Virus record (IMG/VR): IMGVR_UViG_3300036800_000065
Coordinates: 1 to 29,223 of that record
Length of the DNA: 29,223 nucleotides
Reading direction: 5' to 3' (one strand)
Source: a virus
The notes beneath the pieces were generated by a model. It was given only the letters and a program-made list of their open reading frames with translations. It did not search any database and had not been told where the DNA came from. This document shows, one piece after another, positions 15,129 through 22,017 of this stretch (position 1 is its first letter; each line of letters starts with the position of its first letter). The position numbers were made by a program, and so were the translations under genes.

Positions 15129-16271
15129 TCATGCGAGCGTCAACGCGTAGCGCAGCACTTGGTCCCAGTGCTGCCAGTTGTTCGCGATCGAGTACTGCTC
15201 GGCGATCGTGCGGTTGCGTTCACTCTCGGCAGCGTGAACGTCGGGGTCCTGGAGCTCGTTGAGATGCCGCCACCAGTCGCCCGGTTTCTTCACCAGCCGG
15301 CGAGCCTGAAGCTCTCGGTAGGCGGGATGGTCAGACGCGATGAACGGGATCCCCCGCGCACACGCCTCGAGCGATTTAACCCACGACTTGGCTAAGCCAA
15401 AGGACGAGTTCTCGATCGGGCACAGCGCGGTCCGCAATGGACGCCACAGCGACGGGTAGGAGCCAATCTCGACCGCGGGGTTCACGGTCACGTTGCCGTA
15501 GCCAAGGATGGCTGATGCTGACTTGTCGGCATTCATGTGCCCGCCGTGGTAGAACGTTTCGTTGTGCTGGGCCAGCCAGGGGATGATCGGCCGCAACAGC
15601 TGCAGGTCGGCTCCCCGCCACCGATTCGCGCCAACCCAACCGATATACCGTCCCGGCTTACGGGGCTTCCAGTCATCCAGGTTGATGTAGTTGCGGACCG
15701 TTTCCACCGGGGGTCCCCAGCGAGCCAGAGCATTCGCCAGCCACGGGGTCGCGACGGTGATCAGGGTCGACGCCTTGATCGTGTCGCGATAGTGGTCGCG
15801 GTTGAAGCTGGCGTGAGCGACGGGATCGGTGCCCCGGTTGGCGACATGGCCCTTGGGGATCGCCCAGTAGTAGTCGTCGACATCGTTGATGATCACCTGC
15901 CCCGTCGACCGGGCCTTGCGGATCCAGCCGGCGGTGTCGTCAGACATCCACTGGCGCCAGATCACGATCTCGCGGTCTGACCACCACGTCCCGTGCTGAT
16001 CACGGATCGACATCGTCCCATCCGCTTTGAACCCCACCGCTCGAGCCAGCATCACGTCATGGCCCTGCTTCTTCAGCTCGGCTGCGGGGACGATCAGCCG
16101 CCAGTAGTCAGACCCGCCGATCTGGATGTCCTGAGCCTGGTTGGCCCACGCGTGGCTGAAGATCGCGATGCGTAGCCCCCCGGCGCGCCCCGGGGAGGAG
16201 AGGGAGGCAGAGCGCAACCGGGGAGCTATCTGTTCCGGTGCCGCGGACGACCCCGAAGTCTTCATGCCCAT
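15129..16271 (-). CDS. GT-B glycosyltransferase, GT4-like
   Basis: The 380-aa protein has a ~30-residue low-complexity leader, then LRIAIFSHAWANQAQDIQIG, GGSDYWRLIVPAAELKKQGH and DVMLARAVGF, the N-terminal Rossmann half of a GT-B enzyme. The middle includes STGQVIINDVDDYYW and TLITVATPWLANAL. The C-terminal half has GRYIGWVGANRWRGADLQLL, NSSFGLAKSWVKSLEACARG and IPFIASDHPAY, where the Lys and the Glu of S-x-E-A-x-A-x-G resemble the nucleotide-binding positions of GT4 enzymes. Two in-frame ATGs (16271 and 16265) are possible; both overlap the upstream gene's stop, the second as ATGA. Such GT4 proteins occur in actinophage genomes near structural genes. Donor and acceptor are unknown. Confidence 0.78.
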   Translation of the reverse strand: MGMKTSGSSAAPEQIAPRLRSASLSSPGRAGGLRIAIFSHAWANQAQDIQIGGSDYWRLIVPAAELKKQGHDVMLARAVGFKADGTMSIRDQHGTWWSDREIVIWRQWMSDDTAGWIRKARSTGQVIINDVDDYYWAIPKGHVANRGTDPVAHASFNRDHYRDTIKASTLITVATPWLANALARWGPPVETVRNYINLDDWKPRKPGRYIGWVGANRWRGADLQLLRPIIPWLAQHNETFYHGGHMNADKSASAILGYGNVTVNPAVEIGSYPSLWRPLRTALCPIENSSFGLAKSWVKSLEACARGIPFIASDHPAYRELQARRLVKKPGDWWRHLNELQDPDVHAAESERNRTIAEQYSIANNWQHWDQVLRYALTLA

Positions 16272-16855
16272 GGATGGTGGTCAACCCACGGGTAATGCCA
16301 GTGATGCTTGAAACCAGCTGCCCGCAAGTTGTTCCCCAGGCCATCACACATATACGTCCAATGCCAGGAGTCCCGAGGGATCGAACGCATAGCATCGGGA
16401 ACCGCTTCGATGATCTCCTTGCGAAAGCGCGTGCAGCCGAGCGCGTTACGCCAAGCCTCCATGCACTCCACATGGCAGATGTTGGAGTACCCGAAAACAC
16501 ACCACGGCTCGGGACACTCCTCGAAAGCCTTCACCACATCTGGCCTGCAGATGATGTCGTGCTCCATCACAGCGAAGGTTTCCCCCCGGTCCCAAAGGTC
16601 CAGCATCGCGCCGTAGTACGCATCCACGGACGAGTTGACACCAACCCAAATCGCGTCGCGCGGTGCGCTCTCAACCGCGAGAGGATGAAGGAAGGTATAG
16701 GGCACATACCAGGCGACCTCGCCCTTGCGAGCTTCAGGCGCCGGCGGCTCCAACAGCCCCTCGTACTTCGGATGGGAAACGATCACCATCCTGTTCCCAG
16801 CAGGCCGCTCGACTACTTCTAGGTAATAACCTTCTTTCAGCAGCGCGCTACTCAT
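16262..16855 (-). CDS. Putative GT-A glycosyltransferase
   Basis: The 197-aa product begins MSSALLKEGYYLEVVERP at ATG 16855, with GAGGAG three to four bases upstream; an upstream GTG at 16912 has no ribosome site. RPAGNRMVIVSHP is a first strand; DAIWVGVNSSVDAYYGAMLDLW and GETFAVMEHDIICRPDVVKAF resemble the core of a GT-A fold, with EHD around residue 99-101 in the place of the DxD. VFGYSNICHVECMEAW and DSWHWTYMCDGLGNNLRAAG follow. Four Cys are present without a clear zinc pattern. It is weaker than its neighbours as a glycosyltransferase, but the fold order and its position at the head of the cluster support it. It lies 71 bases after a virion protein gene. Confidence 0.6.
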   Translation of the reverse strand: MSSALLKEGYYLEVVERPAGNRMVIVSHPKYEGLLEPPAPEARKGEVAWYVPYTFLHPLAVESAPRDAIWVGVNSSVDAYYGAMLDLWDRGETFAVMEHDIICRPDVVKAFEECPEPWCVFGYSNICHVECMEAWRNALGCTRFRKEIIEAVPDAMRSIPRDSWHWTYMCDGLGNNLRAAGFKHHWHYPWVDHHPWA

Positions 16856-16925
16856 TGGCTCCTCGTTGGGTAGATAGCGGCCCCCGAGCGCAGAAGCGCC
16901 CAAGGAGGCCACTTATCTTGGTCAA

Positions 16926-17543
16926 TCAGGTCAGGATGACGATCGGCGGGTTCGCGATGTTCGTGATCGCCGCCATGGTCGCAGGAGCAGTTGCTGCCGC
17001 TCCCGTGAACGAAGCCGCCGACTGTGGCCCGTTCGTGTACCAAGCGTAGTTCGCGACCACCGTCGCCCGCAGCACCGATTCCACCGCCGTAGCGGTAGTG
17101 CAAAACGCGGCATACACCCAGCCGAACGGCGCGTTCGTCGCTGTGATCACCTGCGGCGTTGCCAGCGTGTACGAGAGCAAGGTCGATGCCGTGATCGCAG
17201 CGGTGGTCGTATCCGTGCTCTGCCCCATCAGCGCCGGGATGGTAATCCCGGAATAGAGCGCTGCCCACTGATGAGTGGGTGTAGACGACGCCGTAGCCGC
17301 GCCGACGAGCACGCTCACCTTCGTGATGGTGTCCCCCGCAACAACCGGGATGGGAACCGCAATGCCCAGCCCCGAGGTAAGGCCGGTCGCGCTATCGACC
17401 AGACCGTTGAGTCCGGTCAGGTAGAGGTTGCTGCGAGCCGCGAGGTTCGGCTGGGCGACCTGGGTCGTTCCGTTGAGGAACGCTGTTACGGGATTGCTCG
17501 TCGCGTATCCCGCCGAGACAAGATCAGGTCCTGTTTGAGGCAT
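16926..17543 (-). CDS. Beta-rich virion protein downstream of the capsid gene
   Basis: The 205-aa product starts MPQTGPDLVSAGYATSNPVT behind an AAAGGAG seven bases upstream. It contains ARSNLYLTGLNGLVDSATG, VVAGDTITKVSVLVG, THQWAALYSGITIPALMGQS, SYTLATPQVITATNAPFGWV and YAAFCTTATAVESVLRATVV. The pattern 'NLYLTG..., GDTITKVSVLVG, QW-ALYS, PFGWVYAAF' recurs in beta-sandwich phage proteins next to capsid or tail genes, so decoration or head-fibre protein is the best guess. It follows the intron-bearing capsid gene after a 78-base gap that contains a strong hairpin and its own good ribosome site, an arrangement that allows lower expression than the capsid. Confidence 0.6.
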   Translation of the reverse strand: MPQTGPDLVSAGYATSNPVTAFLNGTTQVAQPNLAARSNLYLTGLNGLVDSATGLTSGLGIAVPIPVVAGDTITKVSVLVGAATASSTPTHQWAALYSGITIPALMGQSTDTTTAAITASTLLSYTLATPQVITATNAPFGWVYAAFCTTATAVESVLRATVVANYAWYTNGPQSAASFTGAAATAPATMAAITNIANPPIVILT

Positions 17544-17579
17544 TAGTTTCTCCTTTCCGACCCAAGGCCGGAGTCAAGC

Positions 17580-17608
17580 GAGGGGGCCGACAACAGGCCG
17601 GCCCCCTC
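17580..17608 (-). terminator. Hairpin after the second capsid gene (partial terminator or mRNA-end stabiliser)
   Basis: The minus-strand transcript contains GAGGGGGCC and GGCCCCCTC, a perfect 9-bp GC-rich stem with an 11-base loop, starting 14 bases after the capsid stop at 17622. Outer segments CCGACC and GGTCGG could extend the structure. No run of U follows. Such hairpins after highly expressed capsid genes often reduce read-through; that role is inferred. Confidence 0.5.
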
Positions 17609-17621
17609 AGGTCGGTTTGGA

Positions 17622-19624
17622 TCAGAAGTTGCCGCCGCCGGCGCCGCTGAACGTCTGCGGCTGACCGAACGACGCGCCGAAGCCGAGCGTGATCGACACG
17701 CCGTACCGCGCCAGGAACGCCACGTATCCGTACACCTGGAAGCGGAGCTCCAGTGTGCCGCTGAGTACCTCAGCCAGGACACGGGTCCTGAGGTCGCCCT
17801 CGAACAGCCACAGGTCGTCCCAGATCGCACCAATGACGATGTCCTTGGTGCCACCACCGGCCACACCAGTCCCGTCGTCCGTGATCGGCACATTGCCGTC
17901 GATGTAGACGTTGGGGCCGTACGGCAGTCGGCCGGCGAAACCCTCGTAGGGAGCCGGGTCGATCTCGACCTCCTGCGCGTTCATGGGACCGAACGGAGAA
18001 CCGTCGATGCCCAGTGGGCGACCGAAGGCATCCAGGCCCGTCACAGACCAGAAGTGACGGCGCGGGTGCATGAGCAGGTTGAAGTCCGTCAGGTTGAACC
18101 TGTTGTAGGACGTCTTCGACGTTAGAGCGCCGAGGAACTGGTAGAACTCCGACTGGGCTGGAACATACGGCGACGATGCCGCGTTCTGTCCCATGGTGGC
18201 AACCGAAGCCGTCACCGTGGTGGCACCCCAGTTAGCCGCCGGGTAGATACCAACCACCTGGCCGCCCGAGAGCGGGGCACCAACGCCCGACCCCTGAATC
18301 ACCTGCAGATCGAGCTGCTTGTTGTAGTCAGCAATGAGGTCGGTCATCAGGACCCGGTCGAGGATCTGCCCCGGTGACTGCTCGATGAGCTGGATCGGAA
18401 CGTCTTCGTTTCCGGCGATCGTCTTGACATTCGCCTGCTGGAACGTGTCACTGAAGTCCCTGCTGGTCACAGGAGCGGCGTCAGCGGTCTGGATACCCGT
18501 CAGTGTCGGCGTGAGCAGACGCGGGATGTTGATGGAGTCCGTGCCCTCAGGCAACGGCATCTGGCGGCACAATCCAGCTGCCACCCTGCCCGGACGCAAT
18601 GCCGGGATATATTCGTCCACAAGCCACAAGGGCGGTATGGCATACGAGTTGTTACTCCATGTAGTAATTCGCCCTACATGGGGCCAGGTCATTTCTGCCT
18701 GACTCTGCATCCTTGCCGTAGATGCAGACCCGACTGTAACTTCTTCTGGCAGCAATTCCGAAATACACAGTTCCGGGTGCTTATGCCAGAGCCTCACGTT
18801 CAGTCTGTACGGACTCTCCCTGTGCGGGTTGCCTCGGTATTCCCCTTTGAGTACGGCCGGGGTTCACCGATACGGTGAGGTTTTCTAGCGTAAAGTCGCC
18901 TCTACGCGGCGGCCAGCGTCAACAAACCGCCCTGTCCAACGATCCGGCTGGGAGCACGGGTTTCCTGCAGGTCGTACTGAAGCCGCATCGACTCCAGCTG
19001 CGCCTGCCGTGTGAACGGCGACTCCGACAGCTCGCCCCTGCCGAGACGATGGCGGGACCGGAGCTCTGACTCCGCGTTCTCGACCTGACGCTCAGCGTCG
19101 CGCTTGCGTGACGCCCAGCGGTCGGGCATGACGTCGCCCATCATCTTCGCGTGGCGTTCCAGCCGGTCCCGGTAGCCCTCCAGCTTGGCGTTCGGGACTG
19201 ACCGCACTTCCTGATTCTGGTGAGCGGCCAGGTCCAGGAAGTAGCTGTGCTGTCCCTGGTTGTCCTGGCGGTACACCATCGGTTCGCGCTGGCTTTCGAG
19301 CTTCTCGAACGAGACGCCTCGTGAAGAGCGCTGAGCGACTGCCAGGGAGTCCGCGAGGGTCTCCTCCTGCTCAACACGGGTCTTCAGGGTACGCAGCTCG
19401 CCGAGCCTGCTGTCCAGGTCGCGGTTGAACTTCGTTTCCGCCTCGGCGAACGTTGCGCGTTCCTCGTCGGTCGGGTGCTTGGTTTCGTCCGTGTCGGCGG
19501 ACCGGGTGTCGAACGTTTCGCGTTCGCTTCGGCGTGCCTCCAGCATGGGCTGAATTTCAGCCACGAGGGTGTCGTGCCGGGAGCGAAGCTCCGCGAGGAC
19601 GTCCTGCTTGTCCTTGGGGTCCAT
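17622..19624 (-). CDS. HK97-fold major capsid protein 2, interrupted by a group I intron (exons 19624-18926 and 18644-17622)
   Basis: Exon 1 (19624-18926) encodes 233 aa from ATG 19624 with AAGGAGG four bases upstream; it is a charged, helical delta/scaffold-like domain (coiled-coil-rich, ~1-200). Exon 2 (18644-17622) encodes 340 aa of HK97 fold: YAIPPLWLVDEYIPALRPG, then TIAGNEDVPIQLIEQSPG, the G-loop and the C-terminal strand region ending GQPQTFSGAGGGNF. Without splicing exon 1 reads seven codons into the intron and stops, and exon 2 is left without a start of its own. Splicing joins GGCGGT to TATGCC and gives GQGGYAIPPLWLVDEY, the normal capsid junction, in frame (573 aa). It assembles the head. 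It shares the TIAGNxDVPxQxxEQSP block with the other capsid protein but is otherwise diverged. Confidence 0.88.
18645..18925 (-). ncRNA. Group I self-splicing intron (281 nt, no ORF)
   Basis: Intron numbering runs from 18925 (1) to 18645 (281). P1: exon GGCGGU pairs with GCCGCC (13-18), giving the required U.G at the 5' splice site. P2: 19-23/34-38. P3: CCTCAC 46-51 with GTGAGG 129-134. P4: TCGGT 56-60 with ACCGA 88-92. P5: CCCC 64-67 with GGGG 81-84. P6: 98-100/106-108. P7: GACTG 121-125 with CAGTC 190-194. P8: TCTGGCA 136-142 with TGCCAGA 175-181. P9: TCTGCATC 198-205 with GATGCAGA 215-222. P9.1: 225-228/238-241. P9.2: CCATGTAG 245-252 with CTACATGG 262-269. The last base is G. The P3/P7/P8 pseudoknot order and the Q-like AATACCGAGGC and R-like GTACAGACTGAAC segments are those of group I catalytic cores. 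It should splice with guanosine and needs no protein encoded inside it. Confidence 0.9.
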
Positions 19625-19727
19625 TGCCCCTCCTTCTGTGGGGGTGTTTGGGTCCCGGTACGACGTCTGGCCGGCTGGCGGGACGCGTCTGCGGGGGTTA
19701 GTGCCTGCCTGTAAAGAGAGAGAAAAA

Positions 19728-19777
19728 GTTCGGGGTTAGCCACACACTCTCATACGTCATAGTTTTGTTACCCGAAC
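19728..19777 (+). promoter_or_regulatory. Inverted repeat in the divergent region between capsid gene 2 and the plus-strand cassette
   Basis: The 203 bases between the two divergent starts (19624 and 19828) contain a 7-bp inverted repeat, GTTCGGG (19728-19734) and CCCGAAC (19771-19777), separated by an A/T-richer 36-base stretch with TTAGCC and CATAGT about 16 bases apart. This is the only sizeable non-coding gap besides the intron and the only place for a plus-strand promoter. Operator, promoter or weak terminator are all possible; no consensus sigma-70 site is clear. Just before the cassette start is a palindrome AGAGGCCTCT (19815-19824). Confidence 0.35.
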
Positions 19778-19827
19778 GACGAGAGGCTCCTGCTCATTCG
19801 TCGAGCACCCAACGAAAGAGGCCTCTC

Positions 19828-20358
19828 ATGAGGACGACCCGAATCACCATCCAGGCCATCATCCTGGTAACCCTACTGGCCCTTTTGACAGGTGCCGCCG
19901 TGCAAAGTATCGCTGCCACGGCGGCGCGCGCGGCCACCCTCCCGAACGCGTTCCCGCACATGACGGTCTCGCCTAGCTACGGCGCGCCGGGAACGCCGGT
20001 CACGATCTACGGGAAGGCAAACGCATCCAGTGGGCAGACCGCTGAACTGTTCTTCGCCTACACAGACAAGAAGTTTGCCTTCCAGACCGACTACGTAGAC
20101 CTCGGGGTCAAGATTGTCTTCATCGGCTGCTCCTCGTGTGCGTATGACATCTCCACGAGGGTCCCGGCCGATGCGCCGGCAGGACAGGGGTCGTTCGTTG
20201 TAGGGAACCCCATCACCGAGTTCGCTTCGGGCAACTTCTACGTCCTGCCATCGTTTACCCCACCACCGACCCCGAGCCCAACCCCGGCGCCGAGGCCAAG
20301 TCCGAGCCCGACGCCGTTCCCGCCGTTCCACTTCCCGCCGTTCGTCGGTGGGTCATGA
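19828..20358 (+). CDS. Secreted, wall-spanning-type protein with IPT/TIG-like domain and Pro-rich tail (probable moron)
   Basis: The 176-aa product starts MRTTRITIQAIILVTLLALL; AAAGAGG lies six bases upstream. Residues 1-~34 are a Sec signal peptide with an AxA-type end (TAARA-A). The mature part (~36-140) resembles an IPT/TIG Ig-like domain: HMTVSPSYGAPGTPVTIYG, TAELFFAYTDKKF, then VPADAPAGQGSFVVG and SGNFYVLPS. A Cys pair (GCSSC) may form a disulfide. Residues ~145-176 are Pro/Ser/Thr repeats (PPPTPSPTPAPRPSPSPTP), typical of spacers crossing a Gram-positive wall. It is on the opposite strand from all head genes and overlaps the lipoprotein gene by ATGA. It probably acts in the lysogen or infected-cell envelope. 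No specific target can be read. Confidence 0.78.
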   Translation: MRTTRITIQAIILVTLLALLTGAAVQSIAATAARAATLPNAFPHMTVSPSYGAPGTPVTIYGKANASSGQTAELFFAYTDKKFAFQTDYVDLGVKIVFIGCSSCAYDISTRVPADAPAGQGSFVVGNPITEFASGNFYVLPSFTPPPTPSPTPAPRPSPSPTPFPPFHFPPFVGGS

Positions 20359-20621
20359 GGCGCTTAGGCATCTTGCTGGCATCCACCGTCGCTATCGCGG
20401 CCTGTGGCGGTAGCGCCACCACGTCGTACCCCGCCAACGTGCAGACCAACTTTCTGAACGCCTGCGAAATGAAAGCGGGGGTGGCCGCTTGCGATTGCAC
20501 GCTCAGTCACATCGAGCAGCATGTGTCCCTCGGCGATTACCAGATTGGCGAGCAAAATATCGCGAGTGGCGTGCCTCAGTGGCTCGACACTGCCGTGCGC
20601 AGCTGCGCTAGCACCCACTAG
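20355..20621 (+). CDS. Small lipoprotein (probable moron, candidate envelope/superinfection-exclusion protein)
   Basis: The 88-aa product begins MRRLGILLASTVAIAACGGS, with a clear lipobox (IAAC) and lipidated Cys17. The mature part has four more Cys (37, 46, 48, 84), including FLNACEMK and AACDCTLSHIEQHVSLGDY; a 'C-x8-C-x-C-x4-IE-H' pattern is shared, as I recall, with small exported actinobacterial proteins. The gene starts in the last codons of its upstream neighbour (ATGA), so the two are a translational unit. Its stop overlaps the stop of the convergent capsid gene 1 (CTAG, 20618-20621), leaving no terminator between. Phage lipoproteins often block superinfection or change host adhesion; that role is inferred. 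Confidence 0.75.
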   Translation: MRRLGILLASTVAIAACGGSATTSYPANVQTNFLNACEMKAGVAACDCTLSHIEQHVSLGDYQIGEQNIASGVPQWLDTAVRSCASTH

Positions 20622-22015
20622 AACCCGGACTGCACCACCATGCCGGTACCGGTCAGGTATCCCACCGATGCCGGCTGACGCAGGAGAGCTGCCACGTATC
20701 TGCGCATCTGGATTCGGACCATCAGCGACCCCGAAATCGCTTCGGTCATGATCCCCACGCCGGCACTCGGGTCCCGGGAGCCGGTGTTGCGCGCCAGGTT
20801 CTCCACCCCCATCTTGCGGTCTGACTCCAAGATAAGCCAATCCGACGGCCGGCAGGCCACCACAATGTCCTGATTGGTGTTGACCGTCGTGGGGATAGCG
20901 TCGTTCTGCCAGGCCGGATAGGCCAACAGGTCAAACGCGCCGGGTCCTGACTGGTTTGATAACGCGATCGGGAACTCCACATATCCCGAAGTGATCCAGG
21001 CACCCCGCGAGGTGGTCATCATCCAGATCTCGGGCTTGACCTTGCGGTTGTTGCCGATCGCCGCGATGACCTGCGCTACTGGGCCGCCCTGCCCACTCGT
21101 CTGGATCATCTTCGCCACCGTCGGCGTAGCGTCGGTGTAGGCGACGATGTTGCCCGCCGGGATGCTCGTGTTGTTCAAGATCCCCAGCAACTGGTTGTTC
21201 CCGGACCCTTGTGGGGTTGCTGCACCGGTCCCGGTAAACAGCTGCTGCTCAAGCTTGTAGCCGTAGCGCGACTCCATGTTCGTAAACACCGCCCAGTCCA
21301 GGTGCGCGCCCTGCGGGGACTGTTCGAGCATCTGAAGCGGAACGTCGGCGTTACCGGCAATCGTGGTCACGGCCGAACTGACCGCTGCACCAAGCAGGTC
21401 CGTCGATGTCGTAGCCCCGCTGACCGGTGTGACACCAACGTCAGCGCCCGCGGTCCACCGGGGCAGGTTGACCGACTGCGCACCGATCGGCAGGTCAAAG
21501 CAGGGAGCCATGCTGGACAGCACCCGCTCGGGTGTGGGGACCGTGGCAAACCACTCCACGATCCACAGTGGGGGAGCACCATAGCCGCCGGCGCCGTTTG
21601 TCCAGGAGACTGCGCGCTGCTCAAGCTCGTAGCTGACTTCGTGGCTGAAGATCTGCCGGCGCCGGTCACGGATCGCCTTCATCTCCTGCTCGTGGCGCAT
21701 CAGCCGTGCCCCGGCAGACACATAATCCCCGGACATCCGCTCATACGCCACCAGGTCAGCGATATAGCTGTAGTCATCACTCAGCGCGACGGCTCGTAGA
21801 CCGTTGTGGCCACGGCGGTCGGGGACTAGCCGGGCTTCGTAGGTCAGCGGCTCGCGGCCGATGGTGATCTGCGGCGAACGTTGCTCCCTGTGCTTAGTGG
21901 CCAGCCTTTCGGCCTCGGCTTCTCGAAGCATCCTGGACTGATCTTCAAGCAGTTCGGCTACACGCTCGTTGGAGTGAATCAGTCGCTCTACCTGGTCGGG
22001 AGCTATGGTGTCCAT
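20618..22015 (-). CDS. HK97-fold major capsid protein 1
   Basis: The 465-aa product starts at ATG 22015 with GGGAGG seven bases upstream. Residues 1-~140 are a helical, charged delta-type region (SNERVAELLEDQSRMLREAE; RLMRHEQEMKAIRDRRRQIF). The HK97 core follows: GGYGAPPLWIVEWFATVPTP (about 142-160), FDLPIGAQSVNLPRW, TIAGNADVPLQMLEQSPQG, LEQQLFTGTG, and at the end DIVVACRPSDWLILES, GSLMVRIQMRRYVAALLRQP. It lies directly after the prohead protease, the usual place of the main capsid gene. Its GGCGGC-TATGG junction (21589-21578) corresponds to the intron site of capsid gene 2 but is uninterrupted. Its relation to the second capsid protein (mixed shell, minor vertex form, or replacement) is not decidable here. 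Confidence 0.87.
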   Translation of the reverse strand: MDTIAPDQVERLIHSNERVAELLEDQSRMLREAEAERLATKHREQRSPQITIGREPLTYEARLVPDRRGHNGLRAVALSDDYSYIADLVAYERMSGDYVSAGARLMRHEQEMKAIRDRRRQIFSHEVSYELEQRAVSWTNGAGGYGAPPLWIVEWFATVPTPERVLSSMAPCFDLPIGAQSVNLPRWTAGADVGVTPVSGATTSTDLLGAAVSSAVTTIAGNADVPLQMLEQSPQGAHLDWAVFTNMESRYGYKLEQQLFTGTGAATPQGSGNNQLLGILNNTSIPAGNIVAYTDATPTVAKMIQTSGQGGPVAQVIAAIGNNRKVKPEIWMMTTSRGAWITSGYVEFPIALSNQSGPGAFDLLAYPAWQNDAIPTTVNTNQDIVVACRPSDWLILESDRKMGVENLARNTGSRDPSAGVGIMTEAISGSLMVRIQMRRYVAALLRQPASVGYLTGTGMVVQSGF

Positions 22016-22017
22016 GA

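Noticed and set aside
18645-18797. ORF beginning MRLWHKHPELC upstream of the second capsid exon
   Set aside because: Its first 51 residues are translated intron sequence; there is no good ribosome site and the delta domain would be missing. Splicing explains the region better.
18600-18960. Group II intron or insertion sequence between the capsid pieces
   Set aside because: No GUGYG start, no domain V-like hairpin, no transposase, no target-site duplication; the group I core pairings fit instead.
18900-19624. Exon 1 of capsid 2 as a separate complete 240-aa scaffold protein
   Set aside because: Its last seven residues (LLTLAAA) are intron-encoded, and the sequence before them runs straight into the GG-YxxPPLW capsid junction. 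A truncated product from unspliced RNA is possible but is not the main gene.
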